A stretch of DNA of 64,000 bases from an uncultured Clostridia bacterium (GTDB taxonomy: Bacteria; Bacillota; Clostridia; Christensenellales; Borkfalkiaceae): positions 1 through 64,000 of the forward strand of contig CAJFQM010000011.1 of the NCBI GenBank assembly GCA_904419075.1, given 5' to 3'. Made by a program: the position numbers and the translations under genes. Below the pieces are notes generated by a model. It was not told the DNA's origin and did no database searches. It saw nothing but the letters and a program-made list of their open reading frames with translations. Each line of letters starts with the position of its first letter. Position 1 is the first letter of the stretch. Positions 15,532-24,539 of this stretch are shown one piece after another.

Positions 15532-17037
15532 ATGAAGAAGGAATGGTTTTTCGATCGCTATTGCGGTCAGCAGTTTGTCGCGCTCTTGGAGGACGGAAGG
15601 CTTGCGGAATTCGCCGCGGAAAAGGAAACGGGCGGAGAAATCGTGGGCAATATCTATAAAGGGCGCGTTATGAACGTGCTTTCCGGCATGCAGGCCGCGT
15701 TTATTTCCTGCGGACTGGAACGCAACTGCTATCTGTCCACGGACGAAACTTATACCGATTATTCCAAATACGACGGCGCGCTCGGCAAGCCGAAAACCGG
15801 TCCGCTGGATTTGAAGGAGGGGGACGAGATTATCGTCCAGGTCACGAAGCCGCCCCGCGGAAATAAGGGGGCAAAGGTCACGACACACCTTTCCTTTGTC
15901 GGGAAAAATCTTATTTTTCTTCCGAATACCGATTTTGTGGGAATTTCCCGTAAAATCGAGGACGAAGAACTGCGCCGGAATCTCATTTTTACGGCGGATA
16001 AAATGCGAGAAAAGGAAAACGAAGGTTTTATCGTCCGCACGCAGGCTCCGTTCGTCACCCGCAGACAGCTCAAACGGGAAGCCGAGTATCTTAAAAATCT
16101 TTACAAATCCATGAGCGATTACGCCGCAAAAGCACCGGTGGGCAGCGTCCTTTATAAGGATTTCGATCTGCCCGTGCGGGTCATGCGCGACAGCATGGGC
16201 GACGACGTCACCGCCATGTACGTGGGGGACAAGGAATTGTATGAACGGCTTTTGTCCCTCATTCGTCTGCGCGGGGATTTATCCGAACGCAAACTCATTC
16301 TGTATACGGGCAAGCGCGCGATGATGCGGGAATACGGAATTTCTCCGCTGGTGTTTGCCGCGGCTCAGCCCATGGTATCTTTGGAAAACGGTGCGTATCT
16401 CGTCATCGACCATACGGAAGCCATGACCGTGGTGGACGTGAACACGGGCAGTTTTATCGGAAATACAAGTCTCGAAGACACCGTTTTCAGCGTCAATCTG
16501 GCGGCGGCGCGGGAAATCGCGCGGCAGGTGCGCCTGCGCAATATCGGCGGCATCGTGGTGGTGGATTTCATCGATATGGCGGAGGAATCTCACAAGGAAG
16601 CCGTGACGGCGGAACTGACGGCGTGCCTTGCACGCGATAAGGCGAAATGTCACGTCCTTCCCATGAGCGAACTCTGCATTACGCAGTTCACGCGCAAACG
16701 GGTGGGATTTGACGTGCTTTCGTATTTGGTCAAGCCCTGTGCGCATTGTCACGGCGTCGGTTACGTTCCCGAAGATATTTTCGTCGTCACCCGCATCCGA
16801 GCCGATATTCTCGATTGCTTTGCAAGCGGCTACCATTCCGCCGTCGTGGAGCTCAACGAAGGAATTTGCAAGCGCATTTTGAGCGAAGGACTCCTGAAAA
16901 CGGAAGCGGAAGGCGCGTGGCGGAATAAGCGGGTCTATCTGATTCCGCATAAGACATTTCAGGATTTTCAGTATTCCGTGCGCGGAGACAATTCGGGCGT
17001 CCTTCATCTTCCCGATAAGGCGCAGATTCTTTATTGA
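15532..17037 (+). CDS. rng: ribonuclease E/G family endoribonuclease
   Basis: A 501-aa enzyme of RNase G length. An S1-like RNA-binding segment (IVGNIYKGRVMNVLSGMQAAFI) lies near residues 38-60; the DNase I-like catalytic part has VVDVNTGSF and VVDFIDM, whose aspartates (about 301-303 and 345) bind the catalytic Mg ion; the zinc-link CxxC is PCAHCHG. It processes rRNA and decays mRNA. The position between spoIVFB and rplU is a recurrent clostridial arrangement. No clear Shine-Dalgarno precedes the ATG (AAGGTTCGG lies about 10 nt upstream). Confidence 0.95.
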   Translation: MKKEWFFDRYCGQQFVALLEDGRLAEFAAEKETGGEIVGNIYKGRVMNVLSGMQAAFISCGLERNCYLSTDETYTDYSKYDGALGKPKTGPLDLKEGDEIIVQVTKPPRGNKGAKVTTHLSFVGKNLIFLPNTDFVGISRKIEDEELRRNLIFTADKMREKENEGFIVRTQAPFVTRRQLKREAEYLKNLYKSMSDYAAKAPVGSVLYKDFDLPVRVMRDSMGDDVTAMYVGDKELYERLLSLIRLRGDLSERKLILYTGKRAMMREYGISPLVFAAAQPMVSLENGAYLVIDHTEAMTVVDVNTGSFIGNTSLEDTVFSVNLAAAREIARQVRLRNIGGIVVVDFIDMAEESHKEAVTAELTACLARDKAKCHVLPMSELCITQFTRKRVGFDVLSYLVKPCAHCHGVGYVPEDIFVVTRIRADILDCFASGYHSAVVELNEGICKRILSEGLLKTEAEGAWRNKRVYLIPHKTFQDFQYSVRGDNSGVLHLPDKAQILY

Positions 17038-17084
17038 AAAATGCTTTTTGCTTCTCCTTATCGTTCGATATCGTTTTATGGCAG

Positions 17085-17118
17085 AACCCCGCTCCGACTC
17101 GTTCGGAGCGGGGTTTTC
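17085..17118 (+). terminator. terminator of rng
   Basis: AACCCCGCTCCGA (17085-17097) pairs with TCGGAGCGGGGTT (17103-17115), followed by TTCG. Confidence 0.85.
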
Positions 17119-17184
17119 GTAAAACCGCGTCCGATTTTTCGGCCTTTTGCCGTCCGAGACGCCAAAATTCGTTTACATAAAAGG

Positions 17185-17215
17185 AGAAAAAAGCTCCCCC
17201 GCGGGAGCGGGGGAG
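17185..17215 (-). terminator. terminator of helical-bundle protein gene
   Basis: CTCCCCCGC (17194-17202)/GCGGGGGAG (17207-17215). On the minus strand the hairpin is followed by a T run (complement 17185-17192). Confidence 0.85.
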
Positions 17216-17227
17216 AAATGAAATTTT

Positions 17228-17665
17228 TCAAAGGAAGGTTTTGAGTTTTTCTTCGAAGCCTTCTTCGAGTTCGATGAGTTGTTCGAGAAGGGAGATGATT
17301 TCGGGATCGTCGTTTTCGGGCTTTTCGCTGAGGGTGGTTTTGAGAGAGGTGATACCCATGACGGTGCCCTGAATCATCATTTCCGCGATATGGGCGCGGG
17401 AATTATCGGTAAGGGTGTTTATTTTGATCGAACCCCACATCATGGCCTTTTTCATGGGATTGGGTTCTTTGAGTTCGAGTGCCTTGTCCCGTGCGAGGCA
17501 GGCGGCTTTGCCGCAGATTTTTTCGTATTCTTCATGCTGGCGCATGATTTCGGTTTTGAGTTCTTCGTCCTCGACCTCGGGCAGAATGTCGGAAATGGAT
17601 TCGAGGGCGAGCTGACAGTTTCGGTAAATTTCCGCTAAAATTTCTTCGCTCTTTTTTACTTCCAT
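17228..17665 (-). CDS. small all-helical protein, possibly ferritin-like
   Basis: A 145-aa soluble protein predicted to be almost entirely alpha-helical, with four amphipathic stretches (ILAEIYRNCQLALESI; LKTEIMRQHEEYEKIC; the Met-rich middle; IISLLEQLIELEEGFEEKL). Glu and His residues spaced as ExxH-like pairs in the first two helices suggest a ferritin-like four-helix bundle, but I cannot confirm metal ligands. GGAGACTTTCT precedes the chosen ATG at 17665; an upstream Met at 17704 lacks one. Monocistronic, transcribed divergently from rplU. Confidence 0.75.
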   Translation of the reverse strand: MEVKKSEEILAEIYRNCQLALESISDILPEVEDEELKTEIMRQHEEYEKICGKAACLARDKALELKEPNPMKKAMMWGSIKINTLTDNSRAHIAEMMIQGTVMGITSLKTTLSEKPENDDPEIISLLEQLIELEEGFEEKLKTFL

Positions 17666-17732
17666 AGAAAGTCTCCTTTTCCATAAGTTTTTGCTTTTTC
17701 TCATGAAATATGCGAAAAAAAGAGAAAAACGC

Positions 17733-17762
17733 TTGACTTCTGCTTTCGGGGTGTGATATAGT
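17733..17762 (+). promoter_or_regulatory. promoter of rplU-rpmA
   Basis: TTGACT (17733-17738), 18-nt spacer, TATAGT (17757-17762). Confidence 0.8.
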
Positions 17763-17769
17763 ATAAAAC

Positions 17770-17862
17770 GAGCCGACAGAAACGGGCTTTTTTAAGCGTC
17801 GCCAAAAAATCGAAAGGGCGGCCGCCTCGGGTTCTTCGAGACTGGAAAGAGGAGGTAAAATC
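17770..17862 (+). promoter_or_regulatory. candidate L21 leader
   Basis: A ~95-nt leader in the place of the Firmicute L21 autoregulatory leader. It starts with a small hairpin (AGCC ... GGGCT) followed by TTTTTTAA at about 17775-17796, which looks like an attenuator, and ends in GAGGAGG before rplU. Identity with the known leader is inferred from position only. Confidence 0.45.
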
Positions 17863-18168
17863 ATGTACGCTATCATCGAGAACGGGAACAAACAGTATAA
17901 GGTGGCGGAGGGCGACGTCGTCCGTGTCGAAAAACTTTCGGCAAAAGAGGGCGAGAGCGTTTCCTTCAACACGCTGATGGTTTCCGACGGAAACGGTATC
18001 AGAACGGGCGCGGAAGCAGCCGCAGTCAAGGTCACCGCTACGGTCGTCAAGCAGGACAAGGCCAAGAAGATTATCGTCTTTAAGTATAAGGCCAAGAAGA
18101 ACGAGCGTAAGAAGCAGGGCCACAGACAGCCCTTCACCGCAGTCAAGATCGAAAAAATCGAGCTTTGA
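17863..18168 (+). CDS. rplU: 50S ribosomal protein L21
   Basis: A 101-aa protein with the L21 start [14 protein letters not shown], the centre ending [19 protein letters not shown] and the closing [14 protein letters not shown], full length for the family. It binds 23S rRNA and the L20 region in the large subunit. GAGGAGG precedes the ATG. First of two genes; rpmA follows after 58 nt, without the prp/ysxB gene that usually separates them in Firmicutes. Confidence 0.98.
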   Translation: MYAIIENGNKQYKVAEGDVVRVEKLSAKEGESVSFNTLMVSDGNGIRTGAEAAAVKVTATVVKQDKAKKIIVFKYKAKKNERKKQGHRQPFTAVKIEKIEL

Positions 18169-18226
18169 GCTGCAAGGCTTCCGCGGGGATTCGCGGGAGA
18201 AAAATCTGAAAAAAGGAGAAATAAAA

Positions 18227-18520
18227 ATGATTTTCATCAGTTTATTCGCTCATAAAAAAGGTACCGGTTCTTCCCATAACGGGAGAGACAGCGAAGCCAA
18301 AAGACTCGGACCCAAGCGCGGCGACGGTCAGACCGTCCTCGCGGGAAATATTCTCGTCCGTCAGAGAGGGACGAAGTTCCACCCGGGTACCAACGTAGGC
18401 ATCGGCAGCGACGACACGCTCTTCGCGCTGGTGGACGGCGTCGTTCGGTATGAGAGATGGGGCAAGGACAGAAAGAAGGTCAGCGTTTATCCCGTCGCGG
18501 ATACTGCCGCTGCCGAATAA
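18227..18520 (+). CDS. rpmA: 50S ribosomal protein L27 with N-terminal extension
   Basis: A 97-aa protein. The core [21 protein letters not shown] and [15 protein letters not shown] are L27; its N-terminal tail reaches the peptidyl-transferase centre. Here the core is preceded by MIFISLF, matching in position and character the hydrophobic extension of Firmicute L27 that the protease Prp removes before the Ala (LF/AHKKG). AAAGGAG fixes the start, so the extension is real. No prp gene lies next to it. Confidence 0.97.
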   Translation: MIFISLFAHKKGTGSSHNGRDSEAKRLGPKRGDGQTVLAGNILVRQRGTKFHPGTNVGIGSDDTLFALVDGVVRYERWGKDRKKVSVYPVADTAAAE

Positions 18521-18535
18521 TTTTCAAGCGAAAAG

Positions 18536-18566
18536 AAGACCCGACGTTCAAACGTCGGGTCTTTTG
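18536..18566 (+). terminator. terminator of rplU-rpmA
   Basis: AAGACCCGACG (18536-18546)/CGTCGGGTCTT (18553-18563) followed by TT. It may also serve the convergent MATE gene. Confidence 0.9.
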
Positions 18567-18744
18567 TATTTTACCGACGTTTCCGCGCCGACTTTTTGCC
18601 TTTTCGATGATTTTTTAGGAGCCTCGGGGAAAGGTCGGGGTTCGGAATTTTTCTTCTTCCTTCCCTTTGCGCCCTTCCTCTTTCGACCGTCGTCTTCTCT
18701 GTGGCGACGGTCTCCTTTTGCGTTTCCCCGCTCGTTTCCGCGTT

Positions 18745-20154
18745 TTATTCTTCCGTTTTTCTGTCCGAGTTCTGCATCTGCGCCCGAACGGCGAGGTCGC
18801 GCTTTTTCAGGATTTTGTTGATGAGACAGAAGAATACGACGGTGGAGACGATGCCTCCGACGAGGTCGGAAACGGGTTCGGCATAGAATACGCTTTCCAC
18901 GCCGAGGAAGCGGGGCAGGGTGAGCGTCAAGGTCAGCATCAGCGCCAATTTTCGGAACAGCGACAGGGTGATTGCGACGGGCGCGATTCCCAAACCCGTG
19001 AGTCCGTCCACCAAAGCGTATTGAAAGGCGAGGGGGATAATCATGAGGGTATAGATTTTGATGAAGCGCACGCTTTCCGCCTTTAATGCCGCGTCGTCGG
19101 TAAAGATGGACACGACGCCGCCCGCCGCGAAGCGCGCGACGAGGAACATGACGACCGTGTAGAGAAGACACGAGCCGAGAATCCAGACCTCGCACTTTTT
19201 GACTCGGTCGGGGCGGTTCGCGCCGTAGTTGTAGGAAAGGGCGGGCTGTGTTCCGCCGGAAATCCCTCCGAGGGGCAGAGTGATGATCTGCATGAAGGAA
19301 AGCATGATGGTGGCGGCGGAAATGAGCTCGTCGGCACGTCCTCCGCCGTAGGTGCGCAGCACCTTATTGAGCGCGAGGATCATGGCGGAATCGGTGGCGA
19401 TGATAATGAAGGGGGAGAAGCCGAGGAACAGGATTTTTCCGATGATTTTTTTGTCGTAGCCGCCGATGCCCAGCCGTACCTCGACTTTTTTGCCGAACAG
19501 GAAAAGGACGGTGAAGAGGGCGGAGAAGAACTGCGAAATGACGGTGGCAATCGCAGCGCCCTTGACGCCCATGCCGAAGGTGAAGATAAAGAGCGGGTCG
19601 AGCGCGATATTTGCCACGGCACCGATACAGACGGTAGCCATGCCCGCCTTTCCGTGTCCCTGTCCGACGATATAGGCGTTAAGTCCCGTCGTCATGACGG
19701 CGAAAACGGTGCCGACGGAGTACCAGGAGAGATAATCGGAGGCGTATCCCGCGATGTTGCCGCCCGCGCCGAACAGTCGGAGAAGGGGCTCTTTCAAAGC
19801 AAAAACGAAAACGGTGAGCAGGACGGACATGACCGCGAGCAGCATGGCGCCGTTATTCAGGATTTTTCTTGCGCCCTTCAAATCGCCCTCGCCCATTTTG
19901 ATGGACATGGCGGGGGCGCCACCCAAACCGATCCACGTTCCGAAGGAGGAAAGGAGCGTGACGATGGGACCGCAGATTCCCGCGCCCGCGAGCGCGAGGG
20001 AGCCCACTTCCGGCATGTGACCGATATAAATTCGGTCCACGATGCTGTATAATACGTTGACGAACTGCGCCAACATAGAAGGGATTGCAAGTTTGAGGAC
20101 GACTTTCAGCGGCGCGTCCGTGCTCAGAAAGTTTTTGGAAGAATTTTTCTGCAT
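18745..20154 (-). CDS. MATE family multidrug/polyspecific exporter
   Basis: A 469-aa inner-membrane transporter with about 12 hydrophobic segments in two homologous halves; MATE proteins export cationic drugs or metabolites with Na+ or H+. Typical segments: AIPSMLAQFVNVLYSIVDRI near the start and GISGGTQPALSYNYGA in the second half. The start Met at 20154 has no strong ribosome-binding site, but the promoter at 20198-20225 leaves only a ~38-nt leader, which excludes the longer upstream frame. Expressed alone. The substrate cannot be inferred. Confidence 0.9.
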   Translation of the reverse strand: MQKNSSKNFLSTDAPLKVVLKLAIPSMLAQFVNVLYSIVDRIYIGHMPEVGSLALAGAGICGPIVTLLSSFGTWIGLGGAPAMSIKMGEGDLKGARKILNNGAMLLAVMSVLLTVFVFALKEPLLRLFGAGGNIAGYASDYLSWYSVGTVFAVMTTGLNAYIVGQGHGKAGMATVCIGAVANIALDPLFIFTFGMGVKGAAIATVISQFFSALFTVLFLFGKKVEVRLGIGGYDKKIIGKILFLGFSPFIIIATDSAMILALNKVLRTYGGGRADELISAATIMLSFMQIITLPLGGISGGTQPALSYNYGANRPDRVKKCEVWILGSCLLYTVVMFLVARFAAGGVVSIFTDDAALKAESVRFIKIYTLMIIPLAFQYALVDGLTGLGIAPVAITLSLFRKLALMLTLTLTLPRFLGVESVFYAEPVSDLVGGIVSTVVFFCLINKILKKRDLAVRAQMQNSDRKTEE

Positions 20155-20197
20155 AGAAGTTTTGTCCGATTTTTGTCCGATAAAGATTTCAGCAATA

Positions 20198-20225
20198 ATT
20201 ATAACGAAAACGACTGAAAACACAA
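20198..20225 (-). promoter_or_regulatory. promoter of MATE gene
   Basis: Minus-strand TTGTGT (20225-20220), 16-nt spacer, TATAAT (20203-20198). Confidence 0.65.
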
Positions 20226-20366
20226 GCGTTTGTCCCGCCGATTTTCGACTTTTTTTCTGAAAATGTGAAAAAAATAGTAAAGCACGCAACAAAGACGGCT
20301 TTTTTTTCGTCTTTAAGAGTAGAAAGGGCAAAAATCGGGAAAGATAAAGAATAAGGAGGAAAAATT

Positions 20367-21629
20367 ATGAAAAACAGGAAACAAAAGGCATTCGCCTGTA
20401 CGGCAGCGGCGCTCTCTCTGGCGCTGTTCGGCGCGTGTTCGGGCGGAGAATATCGGGAGAAACCTCTGTCCGAAAATGCCGTTTCCCTCACGGCTTCGCT
20501 GGTTGCGGATAAGTCCGTGCGGACGGGGAACGCGGGGGAGTTTTCGGAAAACAATCTCTCGTTTTCGACGGAATTTTTCCGCCGCTCGTATACGGGCGGG
20601 AACACGTTGGTTTCGCCCCTTTCCCTCGCCGCCGCTCTGGCGATGACCGCGAACGGCGCAAAAGGGGAGACTCTTTCCGAGATGGAACGGGTACTCGGCA
20701 TGTCTAAGGAATCTCTCAATGTCGGATTATCCGCCTATCTCGACAAGGTGGCTGAAAGCGGAACGCTTTCAGTGGCGGATTCCCTTTGGCTCCGCGATAC
20801 GATGAAGGAAAAGGCAAATGCGGACTTTTTGCAGAGGAATAAGGATTATTACGGCGCGGAAATCTACGCCGCGCCATTCGACCAAACGACCGTTTCGGAC
20901 ATCAATACCTGGACGGAGAACGCCACGCGGGGAATGATTAAAGAGCTCATACGGGAAATTTCTCCCGATTCGGTGGCGTATCTCATAAACGCCCTGTATT
21001 TTTCGGGGGAATGGCAGAAGAAATACGAGAAGTCCGATATTTCGGAAGGGACGTTTACTGCGGCGGACGGAACGGCTTCCCGCGTGAAAACGATGAAATC
21101 TTCGGAGAGCGTTTACCTCTCGGACGAAAATACGACGGGCTTTGTCAAGGCGTATAAAGGCGAGGATTTTGCCTTCGCGGCGTTTCTTCCCGCTGAGGAA
21201 ATCCCGATAAACGAATATGTGAAGGGGTTTTCCGCGGAAAAATGGCAGGGACTTTTCGGTCATTCGTCCCGCGAGCCCGTCAGATGTACCCTGCCCGCCT
21301 TTTCTTACGATTTCTCTCTGACGGCGAGCGGAATACTTAAAGACATGGGTATGCCGACGGCGTTTGATGCGGGGAAAGCCGATTTTTCCGATATGTTCGA
21401 TACATGTCCCGGGAAAAATTTTTGGCTCGGGGAAGTGTTGCAAAAGACGCGTATAGAGGTGGACGAGGCGGGCACGAAAGCCGCCGCCGTGACGGAAATA
21501 GAAATGAGAACCAATTCCGCGCCCGCGGTAGAAGAACGAATCGTCATACTCGACCGCCCCTTCGTATATGCGATTATCGATGCGGAGAATCATTATCCGA
21601 TTTTTTTGGGCACGGTGACAAAGTTATAA
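20367..21629 (+). CDS. serpin (serine protease inhibitor) lipoprotein
   Basis: A 420-aa serpin fused to a lipoprotein signal (lipobox LFGACS). Family blocks: NTLVSPLSLAAALAMTANGA, VAYLINALYFSGEWQKKY, FAFAAFLPAEE and the closing RPFVYAIIDAENHYPIFLG. The reactive-centre hinge, about residues 366-375, reads DEAGTKAAAVT, with the small residues needed for loop insertion, so an active inhibitor is likely. Counting from the hinge puts P1-P1' near Asn-Ser in RTNSAP, with Arg at P3; the target is uncertain. Bacterial lipoprotein serpins are thought to protect gut commensals from host or own proteases. AAGGAGG precedes the ATG. Confidence 0.95.
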   Translation: MKNRKQKAFACTAAALSLALFGACSGGEYREKPLSENAVSLTASLVADKSVRTGNAGEFSENNLSFSTEFFRRSYTGGNTLVSPLSLAAALAMTANGAKGETLSEMERVLGMSKESLNVGLSAYLDKVAESGTLSVADSLWLRDTMKEKANADFLQRNKDYYGAEIYAAPFDQTTVSDINTWTENATRGMIKELIREISPDSVAYLINALYFSGEWQKKYEKSDISEGTFTAADGTASRVKTMKSSESVYLSDENTTGFVKAYKGEDFAFAAFLPAEEIPINEYVKGFSAEKWQGLFGHSSREPVRCTLPAFSYDFSLTASGILKDMGMPTAFDAGKADFSDMFDTCPGKNFWLGEVLQKTRIEVDEAGTKAAAVTEIEMRTNSAPAVEERIVILDRPFVYAIIDAENHYPIFLGTVTKL

Positions 21630-21672
21630 TTGCGGCGTTCGAAGCCTGTCCGTTTTTATTCGGAACATGAGG

Positions 21673-21698
21673 AAAAAGGGGCTTCCGCCCCTTTTTTC
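21673..21698 (+). terminator. terminator of serpin gene
   Basis: AAGGGGC-TTCC-GCCCCTT (21676-21693) followed by TTTT. Confidence 0.9.
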
Positions 21699-21700
21699 CT

Positions 21701-21729
21701 TTGCAATTTTTTTCGGAATATGGTATAAT
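21701..21729 (+). promoter_or_regulatory. promoter of CmpB-like membrane protein gene
   Basis: TTGCAA (21701-21706), 17-nt spacer, TATAAT (21724-21729). Confidence 0.8.
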
Positions 21730-21803
21730 AATATAAGTAAGCTAATAAGCGCCGGACGGAACGTTTTTTATGTCCTTCGGCCGCATACGTTTGGAGAAGA
21801 GTT

Positions 21804-22541
21804 ATGAAAAAAGAAACGTCCCCGAAAGTGCAAAAGGAATCCGCCGTTTCCGCGGCAAAGGAACAGACAGAAAAAGAACGGGATTCCTCTATCGGGGAAC
21901 GGGCCGAAACAAAGCAGGCTTCGGGAAAACGGATTTTCGGCGTGCGCGTCAGCACTCTGCTCCTCATATGCTACATAGCCGCGTTTATGGGCTGGTGCGT
22001 GGAGAATTTATTCCGTCTGATTTCTATCGGAGTACTGGATTCGAGACATCAGCTCTTTCCCTTTCTGGCGGCTTACGGATTCGGGATTTTCGTCCTGTAT
22101 TTCGTGTTCGGGACTCCCACGGAAATGCGCATTTTCAAAAAACGCATTCTGCCCGAAAATACCAAGCGCAATCATACGCTGCGGGTGGTTATTTATTGCT
22201 CGGTGGTGTTTGTGCTCATTCTGTTCGGGGAAATGAGCGTGGGGCTCCTGTTTGAAAAACTGTTCGGCGTAAAAGCATGGAACTATCTGAATATTCCCCT
22301 GCATATCACCCGATATACAAGCATTCCCACGACGATCGGCTTTACGACGGGAATCACGCTTTTGATGCACTTCGTGTTCCGCCCCGCGATTGCCTGGCTG
22401 GAAAAGCTCCCTCAGAAGGTGGCGTTTTGGCTGGCGCTCGTTTTGGGAATCATGATTGCCGCCGACTATCTTGTAATGATGATTTACGGCGGAGTCGTCG
22501 GGCATTTCCCCGAATATTGGTCGATACGGTTCGGCCGGTAA
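21804..22541 (+). CDS. CmpB-type putative transporter membrane protein (PF06541-like)
   Basis: A 245-aa membrane protein: a ~45-residue charged cytoplasmic N-terminus, then five or so hydrophobic segments. GWCVENLFRLISIGVLDSRH and FPFLAAYGFG are the blocks I associate with the ABC_trans_CmpB family, annotated as ABC transporter permease without good evidence; no ATPase gene is adjacent. The function is unknown. The start at 21804 is weakly marked (GGAGAAGAGTT upstream). Own promoter, monocistronic. Confidence 0.75.
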   Translation: MKKETSPKVQKESAVSAAKEQTEKERDSSIGERAETKQASGKRIFGVRVSTLLLICYIAAFMGWCVENLFRLISIGVLDSRHQLFPFLAAYGFGIFVLYFVFGTPTEMRIFKKRILPENTKRNHTLRVVIYCSVVFVLILFGEMSVGLLFEKLFGVKAWNYLNIPLHITRYTSIPTTIGFTTGITLLMHFVFRPAIAWLEKLPQKVAFWLALVLGIMIAADYLVMMIYGGVVGHFPEYWSIRFGR

Positions 22542-22555
22542 CCGAGAAATCGGAA

Positions 22556-22579
22556 GAAAAAAGCCGCCGGGACGGCGGC
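22556..22579 (-). terminator. terminator of rqcH
   Basis: GCCGCCG (22563-22569)/CGGCGGC (22573-22579); on the minus strand followed by TTTTTT. Confidence 0.85.
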
Positions 22580-22623
22580 GGGAGCGGAGAGCGACGAACG
22601 CCTCGGACTTTGAAAGGAGCCGG

Positions 22624-24303
22624 TCATTCGTGCTTGTTCGGCTCCACCAACAGCGTTTTATAATTGTCGTAAACGACGAAGCCCGCCTTGGATTTGGGGG
22701 GCTTTTTTACGTGTTTGCGCTCGCAGTAATCCACGGGCACCTTGCCGCCCGAACGCCCGTCCGAATAGTAAGCGCAGATTTCCGCGGCGAATAAGAGGAC
22801 TTCTTCGGGGACCTTTTTCCCCTCCGCCGCGACGATGACGTGCGAGGAATGGTATTTTTGCGCGTGGAGCCAAATATCGGAAGGGGAACAGCTTTTCAGC
22901 AGCCTGTCGTTTTGCAGGTTGTTTCTCCCGCCGAAGATGCGGAAACCCATATATTCGTATTCGCGGAAGGGGACGACGGTCTCCTTTTTCTTTGCACCTA
23001 CCCGTTCCTTTTGCGGCTTTACGAGCCCCAGAGAAACGAGCTCCGTCTCCGTCTCTTTGAGGTCGTCCTGCGTCTCCGCCGCGGCGAGGGAGGAAAGGAC
23101 GCTCTCCGAGTAGGAAATTTCTTCCTCCTCCGTTTTCCTGCGGGGCAGGAGTGCGTCGAGCGTGCGTTTCTGCTTCTGATACGCCTTGAAATATCTCTGC
23201 GCGTTCTGCGAGGGGCTGAGCCGCTCGTCCAGCGCGATTTTTATCGTTCCCCCGTCGGGCGAATACCAATTTTCCGCTTCCAGCTCCTTCATGCCCTTTT
23301 CTATCCGCCAGAGATTCGCCGTGAGCAGTTCGCCCTTGACGCGCTCCTTTTCCATGTCCGAGCAGGCGTCCAGCCGTTCGAGCGTGTCCTGCAATTTCTT
23401 CCGCTGTTTTTTGAGTAGTCCGCGGACGGCGGATTCCAGCTTCCTCTTTTTGTCCTCGAAGGCGCGCCTGCCCTCTTTCGCGGAATAATAGGCGTCCTCC
23501 GCCTCGTTCAGGGAGGGCATGGGAATCCCGCCCTCCACGGGGAAGGCGAAAAAGTCCGTGGGAAACCCGTTTTCCCTTTTCAGACAGGGCGAGGAGGGAT
23601 AGGAGGCGCAGAATTCTCCGACAAATTCCCAGACGGGGCGGTCGTGGGAATATTTGTTTAAGAGTTCCCGCGCGGTGGGCAGAGCCAGCCCCGCGACGTT
23701 TTCGAAAAGGAATTTTGCGAATTCCTCCCGCCCGCTTCCCTCGTGAGCGGCGCGGAAAGCCTCCGTCCTCGCTTTCAGCCCCTCCGCGTCGAAGGGGGAG
23801 AGCTTGTCCTGCGGCAGGGGATAGACGTACTTCGCGCCCGAAAGGAGCACTCTTTTGGCGTTGTCTTCCAAGGACGTCGTTTTGAGCGCCCCGAGAATGG
23901 TTCCGTTTTCCGTCAGCACGAGATTGGAGTACTTGCCCATGATTTCGCAGACGAGCACCCGCTCGCAGCGGGAAAAATCCCCCGTGCAGCGGAGGCGGAT
24001 TTCCACGATGCGCTCGAATTCGTGCTGGGAGACGGATAAAATTTCCGCGCCGAGGAGGTGTTTGCGCAAAAGCATGCAGAAATTGGGCGCGACGGGAGCG
24101 GGTTCCTTCTCCGTCGCGGACAGGCAGACGCGGGCGTTGGAAGCATTTGTGCTCAAAACGAGTTTAACCGTCGATTTTCCGGTGTATATAATAAGGGTAA
24201 CCTCGTCTTTGTCCGCTTGGGAGACGCGGTTGATTTTCCCGCCCTTCAAGGCCGCGTCGAGTTCGGCGGCGGAGCGGCGGATATGGAAAGCGTCCTGAGG
24301 CAT
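22624..24303 (-). CDS. rqcH: RqcH, NFACT-family ribosome rescue factor
   Basis: A 559-aa Rqc2/NEMF homologue. On stalled 50S subunits it brings tRNA-Ala and drives C-terminal alanine tailing of nascent chains, marking them for proteolysis. The NFACT-N part includes VLVCEIMGKYSNLVLTE near 116-132; a coiled-coil middle covers about 260-400; the NFACT-R part has FRIFGGRNNLQND and DIWLHAQKYHSSHVIV. The DR motif known to bind tRNA (Asp97-Arg98 in B. subtilis) is Glu97-Arg98 here. GGAGGAAAC precedes the ATG. It sits beside the tig-clpP-clpX-lon block, and ClpXP degrades Ala-tailed proteins in Bacillus, a plausible functional link. Confidence 0.95.
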   Translation of the reverse strand: MPQDAFHIRRSAAELDAALKGGKINRVSQADKDEVTLIIYTGKSTVKLVLSTNASNARVCLSATEKEPAPVAPNFCMLLRKHLLGAEILSVSQHEFERIVEIRLRCTGDFSRCERVLVCEIMGKYSNLVLTENGTILGALKTTSLEDNAKRVLLSGAKYVYPLPQDKLSPFDAEGLKARTEAFRAAHEGSGREEFAKFLFENVAGLALPTARELLNKYSHDRPVWEFVGEFCASYPSSPCLKRENGFPTDFFAFPVEGGIPMPSLNEAEDAYYSAKEGRRAFEDKKRKLESAVRGLLKKQRKKLQDTLERLDACSDMEKERVKGELLTANLWRIEKGMKELEAENWYSPDGGTIKIALDERLSPSQNAQRYFKAYQKQKRTLDALLPRRKTEEEEISYSESVLSSLAAAETQDDLKETETELVSLGLVKPQKERVGAKKKETVVPFREYEYMGFRIFGGRNNLQNDRLLKSCSPSDIWLHAQKYHSSHVIVAAEGKKVPEEVLLFAAEICAYYSDGRSGGKVPVDYCERKHVKKPPKSKAGFVVYDNYKTLLVEPNKHE

Positions 24304-24393
24304 GTTTCCTCCTTGGGGAGCCCGACGGCGAAAAAACGCGGAAAAACCCCGAACAAAGTCGAAAAATTTTTTCGGACGGGCCGTTTTTCATAA

Positions 24394-24422
24394 ATTATAG
24401 CGTAAATTTCGGAAATTGTAAA
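24394..24422 (-). promoter_or_regulatory. promoter of rqcH
   Basis: Minus-strand TTTACA (24422-24417), 17-nt spacer, TATAAT (24399-24394). Confidence 0.75.
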
Positions 24423-24539
24423 CGAAAATGCTTTCTTTTCTCGGAATAATATGATAAAATGTAGCTTGCACGGTGGGGAAAATCCCTTTCGGGCTATCGA
24501 AGGAGAAAAAAGAAGCATTATTTTTAGGAGAAAGATATC

